Shown piece after piece: positions 1 to 6,963 of a stretch of DNA of 10,759 nt (positions are counted from its first letter, which is position 1; the number at the start of each line of letters is the position of its first letter). The notes beneath the pieces were generated by a model. That model was not told the origin of the DNA. It was given only the letters and a program-made list of their open reading frames with translations, and searched no databases. The translations under genes and the position numbers were made by a program. Location of the stretch: positions 1 to 10,759 of the forward strand of contig CALJTZ010000248.1 of NCBI GenBank assembly GCA_937975655.1. Direction: 5' to 3'. The stretch comes from an uncultured Synechococcus sp. Lineage in GTDB: Bacteria > Cyanobacteriota > Cyanobacteriia > PCC-6307 > Cyanobiaceae.

Positions 1-56
1 GACCATGACGACCTCACACCCACTTGTCAGCTGAACAACCTGGTGGGACTACACAC
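1..56. other. Left-edge spacer, possible start of next minus-strand gene
   Basis: This is the sequence downstream of the glycosyltransferase stop. An ATG on the minus strand at 6-4 is preceded by a GAGG-like purine run about 6 nt upstream, so a further gene of the operon could begin here, but only two codons are inside the window. CCCAC and GTGGG arms face each other over a long loop. There is no T-run, so I do not call a terminator, and the operon may continue to the left. Confidence 0.2.
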
Positions 57-2024
57 TTAACCCGCCAGGGCTCCTGCCAGGCTGCGCAGGGTACCCAGCA
101 AGGTGAGTTGGTTTGGTTGTTCTGCCGATCGGAAGGTCCCTGTGAAGGCATAGCCCACCAGGTTGCGCCGGGTGGCCAGGGGTAGATCAGCGAACTGCAT
201 CACGAGATCCCCCGTGGATCCTCGCCAGGCGCGGGCCACGGGCAGTTCCAGGCCATTGGCCAGGTGCAGGGCCCAGTGCTGCCCTGGGAGTTCCAGATCA
301 TGGGGGGCACAGCGCAGGCGGGCGCCACTCAGGGAAAGATCCAGCAGCTCGCCGCTAATCCGCTCGCCAGTGATGGCCAGCAGCTCGGCAGGCTGATGGA
401 TTCGCATGCGGTGTTCCTGCCGTGGCTGGGGGCGCTCCAGGGAGAGCAGCACACAGATCACGAGCAGTGTGGTGTTGAACAGGCACCAGATCAGCCCGTA
501 CACCAGCAAGCCAGCTGAGCTGCTCCGACTGCTTTCCCCGAAGGAGAGCAGGATTTCAAACAGGATCGCCACATTGAAGGTGAGTAGCACCGCTGCAGGG
601 ATCAGGGTCTGGCGGTAGCTTCCCCGCTGTCTGGTTAAGGCCTCGTTGCCCTTGGGCGTTACCTTGAATGCCTGGCCAAAGGGTTTCACGAGGGCCGAAA
701 GAATCTCCGGTGCCAGCTCAAAGGCAGCAAATAAGTTCACCGCCTCGCTGAACACGGGTAGGTAGTAGCGTTCCGCTAGCACCAGCAGGCCAACCATCAC
801 GCTGAGCAGAAACGGCAGTTGAAAACTCAGGAGCTGGGCGGCTTCTGCATCGGGTAAGGGGGCCAGGCCTGTGAAAAAGAACAGGATCGGAAGGCATTGA
901 AAGAAGAGTCTTGAGCTGTATTGTGTAATCCAGGAGTAAGGGAAGAAAAAGAGCCGCTGCAGCGGCGTGAGCCCCCGTTGGCGCAGCATTAACCAGGCCA
1001 CCTGAATGCCACCGCGCCCCCAGCGTCGACGCTGAACAAAAAAGGAGCTCAGGGATTCCGCGGCCAGTCCAATCGAGAGGGGTTCGGCCAGATAGAGCGT
1101 CCGCCAGCCCAGTCGGCAGAAATTCACCGTGAGCAGGATGTCTTCGGTGATCGACGTCGTGGGGAACCCCTGGCTGTAATCGAGCGCTGCCCGGCGATGG
1201 ATGGAGCAGGATCCACAGCAGAAGGCCACGCCAAGGGAATCTCGGCCGCGAGCGATCACGCGAAAAAAGAACGATTGCTCATCGCTCCAGCTCTGGCTCA
1301 GGCCGAGGTTGTGTTGCAGGGCATCGGGGTTCAGGAAGTTCTGGGGTGTCTGAACCGTTCCCACCCGAGGATCATCGAAGAACCCCACCAGGCGCCACAG
1401 GCAGTGGCGGTAGGCGATGAAGTCGGCATCGAAGAGCATCACCAGATCGCCGGTGCAGTGCTGCAAGGCGTGGTTGATGTTGCCCGCCTTGGCACCGTCG
1501 TGCTTCTCCCGGGCCAGATAGCGCACACCGGCTTCCTGGCAGAACTCGCGCAGCCAGTTGCGGTTGCCGTCGTCCAACACCCAGACCACAACCCGTGGGT
1601 AGTCGATCAGGCTGGCGCCGAGGATGGCTTTCTCCACCACTTCGGGCCCCTCGTTGTAGGTGGTGATCAGCACATCCACCGCCGGCAGTGCTTCGGCCCC
1701 GTGTTGTTCGAACCGTTGCCGCACAACGGCCTCTGCTTGATCCGCCTGGGGGCTGCGATGGCTGAGCCAGGTGATGGTGGCGAGAAACAGTCCCACCTCC
1801 ACGATCACCGCCAGCTCCACCAGCAACACCAGCAGCCACCACCAGCCCTCGCCGGTGTTCAGGGCGTCCTGCCACGGGAAGTTGGTGAGACGCCAGTGCA
1901 GGTACCGCAAAGCCAGCACGGCGATCACGGCCACCAGCAGCACCCGACGTTCATTGCTGCGCGGCAGGAGGAGCGTGATCGCCACCTGGATCGCTACCGC
2001 CAGCAGGCACACCTCCCAGGCCAT
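57..2024 (-). CDS. Cellulose-synthase-like GT2 glycosyltransferase with C-terminal PilZ domain
   Basis: A 655-residue inner-membrane processive glycosyltransferase, likely polymerising a nucleotide sugar into an extracellular polysaccharide such as cellulose. Three hydrophobic segments (about 3-20, 26-46, 60-87) precede the cytoplasmic GT-A domain (about 115-340). That domain carries DDG (151-153), DAD (199-201), TED (293-295) and QRRRW (331-335), the D,D,D,QxxRW set of BcsA-type enzymes. More membrane segments follow, with an FKVTPKG stretch near 453-459 where BcsA has its FxVT gating loop. The C-terminus is PilZ, with RQEHR (535-539) and DLSLSG (562-567), both needed to bind cyclic di-GMP, so allosteric activation by that messenger is likely. 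The ATG at 2024 lies 3 bp after the HlyD-like gene stop, so the two are probably co-translated. No bcsB, bcsZ or bcsC is present. By organisation it recalls cyanobacterial XcsA. The polymer cannot be read from sequence; other beta-glucans are possible. Confidence 0.93.
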   Translation of the reverse strand: MAWEVCLLAVAIQVAITLLLPRSNERRVLLVAVIAVLALRYLHWRLTNFPWQDALNTGEGWWWLLVLLVELAVIVEVGLFLATITWLSHRSPQADQAEAVVRQRFEQHGAEALPAVDVLITTYNEGPEVVEKAILGASLIDYPRVVVWVLDDGNRNWLREFCQEAGVRYLAREKHDGAKAGNINHALQHCTGDLVMLFDADFIAYRHCLWRLVGFFDDPRVGTVQTPQNFLNPDALQHNLGLSQSWSDEQSFFFRVIARGRDSLGVAFCCGSCSIHRRAALDYSQGFPTTSITEDILLTVNFCRLGWRTLYLAEPLSIGLAAESLSSFFVQRRRWGRGGIQVAWLMLRQRGLTPLQRLFFFPYSWITQYSSRLFFQCLPILFFFTGLAPLPDAEAAQLLSFQLPFLLSVMVGLLVLAERYYLPVFSEAVNLFAAFELAPEILSALVKPFGQAFKVTPKGNEALTRQRGSYRQTLIPAAVLLTFNVAILFEILLSFGESSRSSSAGLLVYGLIWCLFNTTLLVICVLLSLERPQPRQEHRMRIHQPAELLAITGERISGELLDLSLSGARLRCAPHDLELPGQHWALHLANGLELPVARAWRGSTGDLVMQFADLPLATRRNLVGYAFTGTFRSAEQPNQLTLLGTLRSLAGALAG

Positions 2025-2027
2025 GGT

Positions 2028-3206
2028 TCAGAGGTCCACCTGAACCCGTTCCCCGATTCGGCACTCCCGGGCGCTGGCCTCGGGAGGCAGGCTGATCTGA
2101 GCGCGCATGCGATCGGCGCCGGTGGCACGGAAGCGGGCCGCTCCGCTGTTGTCGATCCCACCCAGACCTTGTTGCTCGCCCCTGAGGCTCACCACGGTGC
2201 CCTCCACGGCACCCTCTCTGCCTGGCCAGCGCACCTGAACCCGTTCACCCAGCCTGATCCGCCTCACCTTGCTGGCATCGAACAGGGCCTCCACCCGCAG
2301 TTTCTGGCAGTTCACCACCGTGAGCAGGGTGGCGCCCACGCTCACCTCCTCTCCCAGGGCCACGCGGTTGTTCACCACCATGCCGGCAAAGCTGGGTTGA
2401 AAGCGGAAGGCGGCCCGTTGGCGGCCACTGCTGAGCTGGGTTCGCAGCCGTTGCCTGCGGGCTATGAGTTCTTGCCGTCGGCTGCCGAGCCTGCCGATCT
2501 CCAGCTCCAGGATCTCCAGGCGCCGGGCTGATCTGGGCAACTGATCGCTGCCCCGGGCCTGCTGGGAGCGGGCATCGGCCAGCTCGGCCCTGAGGTCGTT
2601 GGTGAGGCGCTGCTGGGAGGCCACCCGCTGGTTGAAGCTGTTGGCATTGGCTTCGCTGCCGGCCAGGGTGTCGGCATCCATGGCCCCCAGGCGCACCAGT
2701 TCGCGGTAGCGCGCCGCCTGCTGGGCGTAGCGCTGCTGCTGCCCCTGAAGATCTAAGAGTTCCCGCTCAGCCCGCTCCAGATCGCTGCTGGATCGCGACA
2801 GATTCGCGGCAATCAGCTGGTTCTGTTCGGCGCGGAGGGCGGAGAGTTCCGCCTCCAGTTGGTTCAGTTCCAGCTGAACGGTTTCCTGGCGGGCGGCATC
2901 TTGCCGGCTGGCCTGCACCTCCAGCAGCAGGGCCCCCGCCTGGAACAGGCTGCCGGAACCGGCCTGGTTGCTCACCACGCGGCCCTGGATCGGACTGGTG
3001 ACGGCAATCACATCCCCGCTCACGTAGGCCTCCATGGCCTGTCGCCGGGTGGCTATCACCAGGCCTACGGTGCCCACCAGGGCGAGAAGTCCAAGGCCAG
3101 CCAGTCGGCGCCAGGGTTGTCGTGGCGATGGCAGCAGCGTCGGCATGGGGCTGGTGGCTGCCGGAGGCGGATTGCCTGGATTGTGGGCCTGATGCTGGAG
3201 GTTCAT
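2028..3206 (-). CDS. HlyD-family membrane fusion protein (polysaccharide export adaptor)
   Basis: A periplasmic adaptor of about 392 residues, anchored in the inner membrane by one segment (about 36-54) after a proline-rich cytoplasmic tail. A first biotinyl-lipoyl half (VTSPIQGRV, about 69-77) is followed by a long coiled coil rich in Q, E, R and L (about 100-255). The second lipoyl half (about 267-300) and a beta-barrel domain complete the HlyD/EmrA plan. Such proteins bridge an inner-membrane machine to a TolC-like outer-membrane channel. Being first in an operon with the PilZ glycosyltransferase, it probably guides the nascent glycan outward, as Alg44 does for alginate or the HlyD-like partner for cyanobacterial cellulose. 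I start it at the ATG at 3206 because GGGAG lies 5 nt upstream. An in-frame ATG at 3218 would add four residues and has a poorer site. No TolC or ABC transporter gene is in the window. Confidence 0.88.
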   Translation of the reverse strand: MNLQHQAHNPGNPPPAATSPMPTLLPSPRQPWRRLAGLGLLALVGTVGLVIATRRQAMEAYVSGDVIAVTSPIQGRVVSNQAGSGSLFQAGALLLEVQASRQDAARQETVQLELNQLEAELSALRAEQNQLIAANLSRSSSDLERAERELLDLQGQQQRYAQQAARYRELVRLGAMDADTLAGSEANANSFNQRVASQQRLTNDLRAELADARSQQARGSDQLPRSARRLEILELEIGRLGSRRQELIARRQRLRTQLSSGRQRAAFRFQPSFAGMVVNNRVALGEEVSVGATLLTVVNCQKLRVEALFDASKVRRIRLGERVQVRWPGREGAVEGTVVSLRGEQQGLGGIDNSGAARFRATGADRMRAQISLPPEASARECRIGERVQVDL

Positions 3207-3321
3207 GGCCACTCCCATCCGACAGGCTGTACACGTTGTTTTAGAAGCTGTTATGGATTTTTGTGTTGTCTGAGCATCCTGTTGTCACAGGCCGGCATCG
3301 TGATCGTCGGGGGGGAACGGT
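3207..3321. promoter_or_regulatory. Divergent promoter region between HlyD-like and PilZ genes
   Basis: The spacer between the two divergent genes is clearly more AT-rich (about 3236-3290) than the coding sequence around it, as expected for a shared promoter region. On the minus strand CATAAC (3255-3250) matches the -10 consensus at four of six positions and lies about 45 nt from the HlyD-like ATG. I see no good -35. On the plus strand a GGGGGGGAA run just before 3322 serves as the ribosome binding site of the PilZ gene. No clear operator palindrome is visible. Confidence 0.4.
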
Positions 3322-3651
3322 ATGGAGCGATCCGAGCTGGGGCAGTGGCAGTGGGATTGGCGCCGCACGAGCCGCCTGCCGCGCACCGAGTTGCCAACGT
3401 CTGTTCCGGTACTGATTGAAAGCCCGGCCGTTGCGTTGCAAGGGCTGCCCTGCCGCGCTGATCTGCTGAACATCAGTGCTGGCGGCTGCTGCCTGGCCCT
3501 GGATTCCGGTTGCCGATTACAACCTGGAGATCGCGGCACTCTGCATCATGAACTCGTGCCAGGTGTCAGTCAAACGCGAGATTTCGAGGTGCGCTGGTTG
3601 GAGGAATCCGGGGGCATCTGCGTGGTGGGTGTGCAGTTTGTAAGGCCTTGA
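3322..3651 (+). CDS. Stand-alone PilZ-domain protein (probable cyclic di-GMP receptor)
   Basis: A 109-residue soluble protein consisting of one PilZ domain. The N-terminal arginine motif RRTSR (14-18) and the NISAGG motif (50-55, NxSxxG) are both present with the usual spacing, so it should bind cyclic di-GMP. There is no enzyme domain, membrane segment or signal peptide. It starts at the ATG after a G-rich Shine-Dalgarno run and is divergent from the HlyD/glycosyltransferase operon. That suggests a regulatory partner of the polysaccharide machine, acting by protein contact in the cytoplasm. The partner is not shown by the sequence. Other single-PilZ proteins act on motility (YcgR, PilZ), so a role outside polysaccharide synthesis remains possible. 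Confidence 0.85.
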   Translation: MERSELGQWQWDWRRTSRLPRTELPTSVPVLIESPAVALQGLPCRADLLNISAGGCCLALDSGCRLQPGDRGTLHHELVPGVSQTRDFEVRWLEESGGICVVGVQFVRP

Positions 3652-3664
3652 ACGTCAGGGCCTT
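3642..3664. repeat. AAGGCC/GGCCTT inverted repeat at the PilZ gene end
   Basis: AAGGCC (3642-3647) and GGCCTT (3659-3664) are exact inverted arms with an 11-nt loop, spanning the PilZ stop codon. No T-run follows, so intrinsic termination is doubtful. It may only protect or pause the transcript end. Confidence 0.3.
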
Positions 3665-3698
3665 CCACGCTGTCTGGGGCTGCAAGGAGGGTGCTCTC

Positions 3699-3704
3699 TA
3701 CACT
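3699..3704 (+). promoter_or_regulatory. Possible -10 element for the 71-residue gene and selD
   Basis: TACACT matches four of six positions of the -10 consensus and lies 33 nt before the ATG at 3737, a sensible leader length. No recognisable -35 is at the right distance. The match is weak evidence in GC-rich DNA, and read-through from the PilZ gene is equally possible. Confidence 0.25.
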
Positions 3705-3736
3705 CTTCGCAGTGATGGACCCCGGGGGAGCTCGTC

Positions 3737-3952
3737 ATGGCTGATCACGCCATTCATCCATCCGCGGGCTCTCCGTCCGGCCATGACACCGCCGACGCAG
3801 CGGCCTCGGAGCGCATCACCAGCCAACTCGGCCGCCTGATTCCGCTGGTGAATGGCGAGGCGCGCATCGCCGGTGTGAACCGTTCCGTCTGCACGGCGTC
3901 CCTGGCGTCCTTGCTGAGCTGGGACGACGACGGCCAGCTGGCCGTCGATTAG
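3737..3952 (+). CDS. Small hypothetical protein upstream of selD (71 aa)
   Basis: I do not recognise this protein. It is supported by a strong Shine-Dalgarno sequence (GGGGGAG, 3724-3730) 6 nt before its ATG and by neighbour-like GC-rich codon use. The N-terminal third is rich in Ala, His, Ser and Asp and probably disordered. The rest (from SERITSQLGRL to a WDDDGQLAVD end) could form one or two helices with a single Cys. There is no membrane segment or signal peptide. Its TAG stop is 6 bp from the GTG of selD and in the same frame, which implies an operon and perhaps translational coupling. A perfect palindrome covers its last codons. Whether it acts with the SelD fusion is unknown. Confidence 0.65.
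   Translation: MADHAIHPSAGSPSGHDTADAAASERITSQLGRLIPLVNGEARIAGVNRSVCTASLASLLSWDDDGQLAVD
3928..3947. repeat. Perfect 20-bp palindrome before selD
   Basis: CGACGGCCAG is followed directly by its exact reverse complement CTGGCCGTCG. As RNA this gives an 8-bp GC-rich stem with an AGCT tetraloop. It covers the final codons of the 71-residue gene and ends 11 nt before the selD GTG. No T-run follows. It could tune coupling between the two genes, or be a protein binding site in the DNA. Part of the symmetry may come from codon constraint, but a perfect 20-bp match is unlikely by chance. Confidence 0.7.
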
Positions 3953-3958
3953 GCCGCG

Positions 3959-6049
3959 GTGCAGCCGAAGGCTCCGCAACAGCTGCTGGTCCTTGCTGGG
4001 GGTGGCCACACCCATGCTCTTCTGCTGCGCCGCTGGGCCATGCGGCCTCGGCTCCAACCAGCGGCCACCCAGGTGCTGTTGGTGAGCCGCCACAGCACCG
4101 CCCTCTATTCGGGCATGGTACCTGGGCTGGTGGCTGGGCTGTACCAACCCGACGACTGCGCTATCGACCTGCGGCGCCTCTGCGGCCAGGTGGGTGTCAC
4201 CTTCGTTCAGGCCGAGATCACTGGTCTGGAGCTGGCGCTGCGCGAGTTGCAGCTGCAGGGGCGGCCCCCCTTGCGCTGGGATGTCCTCAGCCTGGATCTG
4301 GGCTCTGTTACTGCGGTGGCCGATGCCGCCATGGCCGTGAAACCGCTCGAGCCCTTCCTGGCCTGGAGCCAGGCACAAGCTCCCGGGAGCCCGCTGCGCA
4401 TTCGTGGAGGCGGAGCTGGCGCGGTGGAGCTGGCCCTGGCCTTCCGGGCCCGGGGCCTGGCTCCCCGCCTTCTACTGCGGGGAAATGCCCTGCAGTTGGG
4501 CTCTGCCGCGGCCAACCGGGCTGGCGAGCGGCTGCTGGCCGAGGCCGGCATTGCCGTGGAGCGCCAGGTGGCTCCTCAGGAAGCGGCCGATCTCGCCTGC
4601 ACCGGCAGCCATGCTCCGGCCTGGTTGGCCGCCAGTGGCTTGCCGGTGGACCAAGCCACCGGCCGGGTGCTCACCCACGCGAGCCTGCAGGCGCTGGGCC
4701 AGGAGGGGCTGTTTGCCGTGGGTGATTGCGGCCTGATCCAGGCCGATCCCCGGCCGGCCTCCGGCGTGTGGGCCGTGCGCGCCGCCCCCGTGCTGGCGGC
4801 CAATCTTCAGCAGGTGCTGGAGCGACCGGGCACGGCCCTACGAGCCTGGCGGCCCCAGGCCAGGGCCCTGCAACTGCTCGGTGATGGCGGCTGGCATCCT
4901 GGCGGTGCCAGGGCCCTGGCCCTTTACGGCCCCTGGGTTTTGGGCCCCAGCCGCCTCCTCTGGCGGTGGAAGGATCGGATTGATCGCCAGTTCATGGCGG
5001 GCTTCAGCGGGCTCGCCGCCATGGCCCCTGCGGGGGGGGAGCCCATGGCTTGCCGCGGCTGTGCGGCCAAGTTGCCCGCTGCACCCCTGGAGGCCGCCCT
5101 GGCGCGCCTGCACCCCGATGGCGCCCTGCCTGCGGCGGAGGATGCGGCGCTGGTGGGCCACGGCGCTGGCGGGGAGTGGCTGCTCCAGAGCGTGGATGGC
5201 TTCCCGGCCCTGGTGGACGACCCCTGGCTCAATGCCCGCCTCACCACCCTGCACGCCTGCAGTGATCTCTGGGCCAGCGGTGCCGCGGTGCAGTCGGTGC
5301 AGGCCCTGGTGACCCTGCCCCAGCAGGCACCCGCCCTCCAGGAAACCCTGTTGCTGCAAACCCTCGCCGGCGTGCAGTCTGTGCTTGATCCCATGGGAGC
5401 CCGCCTGATCGGTGGCCACACGCTCGAGGGGCGCGATGGTGCCGGCCTGAGCCTGGCCCTCACCGTGAATGGCAGTGCGCCTCCCCAGGGCCATTGGCCC
5501 AAGGGCCCCCTGCAGCCCGGGCAGGTGTTGGTGCTCACCCGGCCCATCGGCACCGGGGTGCTGTTTGCTGCGGCGATGGCCGGGGCGGCTGAGCCCGGCT
5601 GGCTCGAGCAGGCCCTGGCACTGATGCAGCAAAGCCAGGCCCCCTTGGTGGCGCTGCTGCGCCATCACGGCTGCAGGGCCTGCACCGACATCACCGGTTT
5701 TGGCCTGCTGGGCCATCTTGGCGAGATGCTGGCACCCACCAGCCGCGTGCAGCTGGATCCAGGGGCCATTCCAGCGCTGGCCGGCGCCCTTCCCCTGCTG
5801 GCGAGGGGTTTCGCCAGCACCTTGGCCCCATCGAACGCCCGGGCCCTGCAGCTGCTCAATGGGTCGGTGGAGCTGCTGGACCCCACGGATGGCGCTCAGT
5901 GTGCTGCTCAGCTGGCTCTGTTGATCGACCCACAAACCTGTGGCCCGCTGCTGGCCGCCCTGCCTGCGGATCGCGCCGCGGAGGCTGTGCTGGCCCTAGG
6001 GCGGCTGGGCTTCCCAGGGGCGGCGGTGATTGGCCGGGTGATGGGCTGA
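3959..6049 (+). CDS. selD: Selenide, water dikinase fused to NADH-dehydrogenase-like flavoprotein
   Basis: A 696-residue two-domain protein. Residues about 1-345 are a pyridine-nucleotide-disulfide oxidoreductase (type II NADH dehydrogenase-like) domain, with a FAD-binding GGGHTH start (14-19) and the late FAVGDCG motif (about 252-258). Residues about 360-696 are SelD, which makes selenophosphate from selenide and ATP. Visible motifs are CRGCAAK (365-371, with Cys368 at the catalytic position), the AEDAALV and VDDPWLNAR metal/ATP-site regions, GGHTLEG, CTDITGFGLLGHL (from 575) and DPQTCG (657-662, where DPQTSG is usual). The active site uses Cys and there is no in-frame TGA, so the protein needs no selenocysteine. 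This fusion is known in cyanobacteria; the flavoprotein part is thought to supply reduced selenium, though this is not proven. Selenophosphate probably feeds 2-selenouridine in tRNA, but no selU, selA or selB is in the window. The GTG start has no Shine-Dalgarno site, and coupling to the upstream gene would explain that. Confidence 0.95.
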   Translation: MQPKAPQQLLVLAGGGHTHALLLRRWAMRPRLQPAATQVLLVSRHSTALYSGMVPGLVAGLYQPDDCAIDLRRLCGQVGVTFVQAEITGLELALRELQLQGRPPLRWDVLSLDLGSVTAVADAAMAVKPLEPFLAWSQAQAPGSPLRIRGGGAGAVELALAFRARGLAPRLLLRGNALQLGSAAANRAGERLLAEAGIAVERQVAPQEAADLACTGSHAPAWLAASGLPVDQATGRVLTHASLQALGQEGLFAVGDCGLIQADPRPASGVWAVRAAPVLAANLQQVLERPGTALRAWRPQARALQLLGDGGWHPGGARALALYGPWVLGPSRLLWRWKDRIDRQFMAGFSGLAAMAPAGGEPMACRGCAAKLPAAPLEAALARLHPDGALPAAEDAALVGHGAGGEWLLQSVDGFPALVDDPWLNARLTTLHACSDLWASGAAVQSVQALVTLPQQAPALQETLLLQTLAGVQSVLDPMGARLIGGHTLEGRDGAGLSLALTVNGSAPPQGHWPKGPLQPGQVLVLTRPIGTGVLFAAAMAGAAEPGWLEQALALMQQSQAPLVALLRHHGCRACTDITGFGLLGHLGEMLAPTSRVQLDPGAIPALAGALPLLARGFASTLAPSNARALQLLNGSVELLDPTDGAQCAAQLALLIDPQTCGPLLAALPADRAAEAVLALGRLGFPGAAVIGRVMG

Positions 6050-6055
6050 TTGGAC

Positions 6056-6244
6056 TCAACAGTGGGTGGGAGATTCGCCACCGATTTCATCGATCACGCG
6101 GCCCTCGGCATTGAGCAGCCGGTAGCAACGCCCGGTGATCAGAGCTTTGGCCCGCAGGGTGAGGCGGGTGCGGAGAAGATCATGCTTGCTGTTTTCCTCC
6201 CGCCAGTGGCCATCACCGTCCTGACTGAGGATGCGCAGGGTCAT
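6056..6244 (-). CDS. Small hypothetical protein coupled to an AraC-type regulator (62 aa)
   Basis: I do not recognise this 62-residue protein. It is basic in the middle and has a hydrophilic N-terminus (ILSQDGDGHWREEN) followed by a segment likely to form beta strands (CYRLLNAEGRVIDEIG). It has two Cys and no membrane span. Its ATG overlaps the stop of the upstream regulator as ATGA (6244-6241), a typical sign of translational coupling and the best evidence that it is real. Its own Shine-Dalgarno site is weak. It ends only 6 bp from the selD stop on the other strand, so the convergent transcripts must overlap unless they end inside coding sequence. Confidence 0.65.
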   Translation of the reverse strand: MTLRILSQDGDGHWREENSKHDLLRTRLTLRAKALITGRCYRLLNAEGRVIDEIGGESPTHC

Positions 6245-6720
6245 GGGTCACGGTGGAACCGACTTTCACTGTTACAGCTTTGAGGGCCAGCGGGAACCAT
6301 CTCCAGCATCTCTTCGGGATCGGCGGGTTGCGTTTGCCGCCACAGTTTCACCCTCAGGCATTGATCCCTGTACTGCACCAGGTTCTGGCAGAAGTTGGCA
6401 ATGAACTCCCGGTTGGCTTCGCACACTGAGTTGAAGCCACAGCTGGCGGCCTGATCGGTGAGCCGTGCGCCGGGGTTGCGGCTGATGGCATCACACAGGC
6501 GGTTGAGCCGGTAGTGGATGAGGGCCTGGAAGGTGGTGCGGCCCCGGTAGCGATCGAAGTGGTATTCCAACGTGCTGAGGCCAACTCCAATGGCCCGTGC
6601 CATGGAGGGTATGGCAATCGGCTGGGCAAAGAACCGGGCGAAATATTCCATCGCCAGGGCGATCACGTCAGCGCTATCTGTGCGGTGAACAATGCGTGGG
6701 TTGAGTTGGCGTAGAGCCAT
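6241..6720 (-). CDS. AraC-family DNA-binding protein lacking a sensor domain
   Basis: A 159-residue protein made almost entirely of the AraC/XylS double helix-turn-helix. The first HTH (about 36-58) reads PSMARAIGVGLSTLEYHFDRYRG, with the usual AR..GV...L...F...RG pattern. The linker helix FQALIHYRLNRLCDAI (65-79) matches the family. The second HTH (about 84-112) includes the CGFNS turn and ends with LVQYR, where AraC proteins have SPxxYR. There is no effector-binding domain, so it may resemble SoxS or MarA and be controlled by its amount. A 35-residue tail follows. The translation start is unusual: AAGGAGG lies 29 nt upstream with a hairpin between. An in-frame TAG at 6738-6736 limits other starts. 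It forms a two-gene operon with the 62-residue protein. Targets are unknown. Confidence 0.85.
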   Translation of the reverse strand: MALRQLNPRIVHRTDSADVIALAMEYFARFFAQPIAIPSMARAIGVGLSTLEYHFDRYRGRTTFQALIHYRLNRLCDAISRNPGARLTDQAASCGFNSVCEANREFIANFCQNLVQYRDQCLRVKLWRQTQPADPEEMLEMVPAGPQSCNSESRFHRDP

Positions 6721-6756
6721 GGTTGGGTCCAGGGGCTAAAAGGCCCTGGCCTCCTT
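6721..6756 (-). promoter_or_regulatory. Distant Shine-Dalgarno site bridged by a hairpin before the AraC-type gene
   Basis: Reading the minus strand, a perfect AAGGAGG (6756-6750) is followed at once by CCAGGG (6749-6744), a 9-nt loop, and CCCTGG (6734-6729). Then come 8 nt and the ATG at 6720. The linear Shine-Dalgarno to ATG distance is 29 nt, too long for normal initiation. If the 6-bp hairpin forms, the effective gap is close to 8 nt. No other ATG, GTG or TTG in frame lies between. This looks like a structure-dependent initiation site. Confidence 0.5.
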
Positions 6757-6850
6757 GTCTCTGTCATAGACGGCTTTGGCCCCGCAGGTTGTGGTTGATG
6801 CAACCTGTTTCAGATGGATTGCCGCCCTTGCTCCTGTCCAGATGTCTGCT

Positions 6851-6873
6851 ATTGGCCAGTGCCTTGGGCCAAT
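6851..6873. repeat. ATTGGCC/GGCCAAT inverted repeat
   Basis: Exact 7-bp arms at 6851-6857 and 6867-6873 with a 9-nt spacer. It could be a hairpin of the proposed small RNA or a dyad operator for one of the flanking regulators. Confidence 0.5.
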
Positions 6874-6963
6874 GTCTAGCTGAATCCGCTCAGATTCTGT
6901 TGTTCCTGCCAGGGGTCTACTCCCGTGGCCAGAGTCTGGGCAGGCTCCTGAGGGGGAGGCGGT

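Noticed and set aside
1197..2531. A 444-codon open frame on the plus strand
   Set aside because: It is antisense to the glycosyltransferase and HlyD-like genes, both of which have clear family motifs. Its product is rich in His, Gln, Gly and Pro in the way typical of GC-rich shadow frames.
4838..5935. A 365-codon open frame on the minus strand
   Set aside because: It is antisense to the SelD domain, with low-complexity Gln/Gly/His composition and no recognisable motif.
6814..6879. A 21-residue Cys-rich peptide frame (CxxCxCxxxC) within the proposed small RNA
   Set aside because: It has no Shine-Dalgarno sequence and is short enough to arise by chance. It would matter only if the RNA is confirmed and the peptide is conserved.
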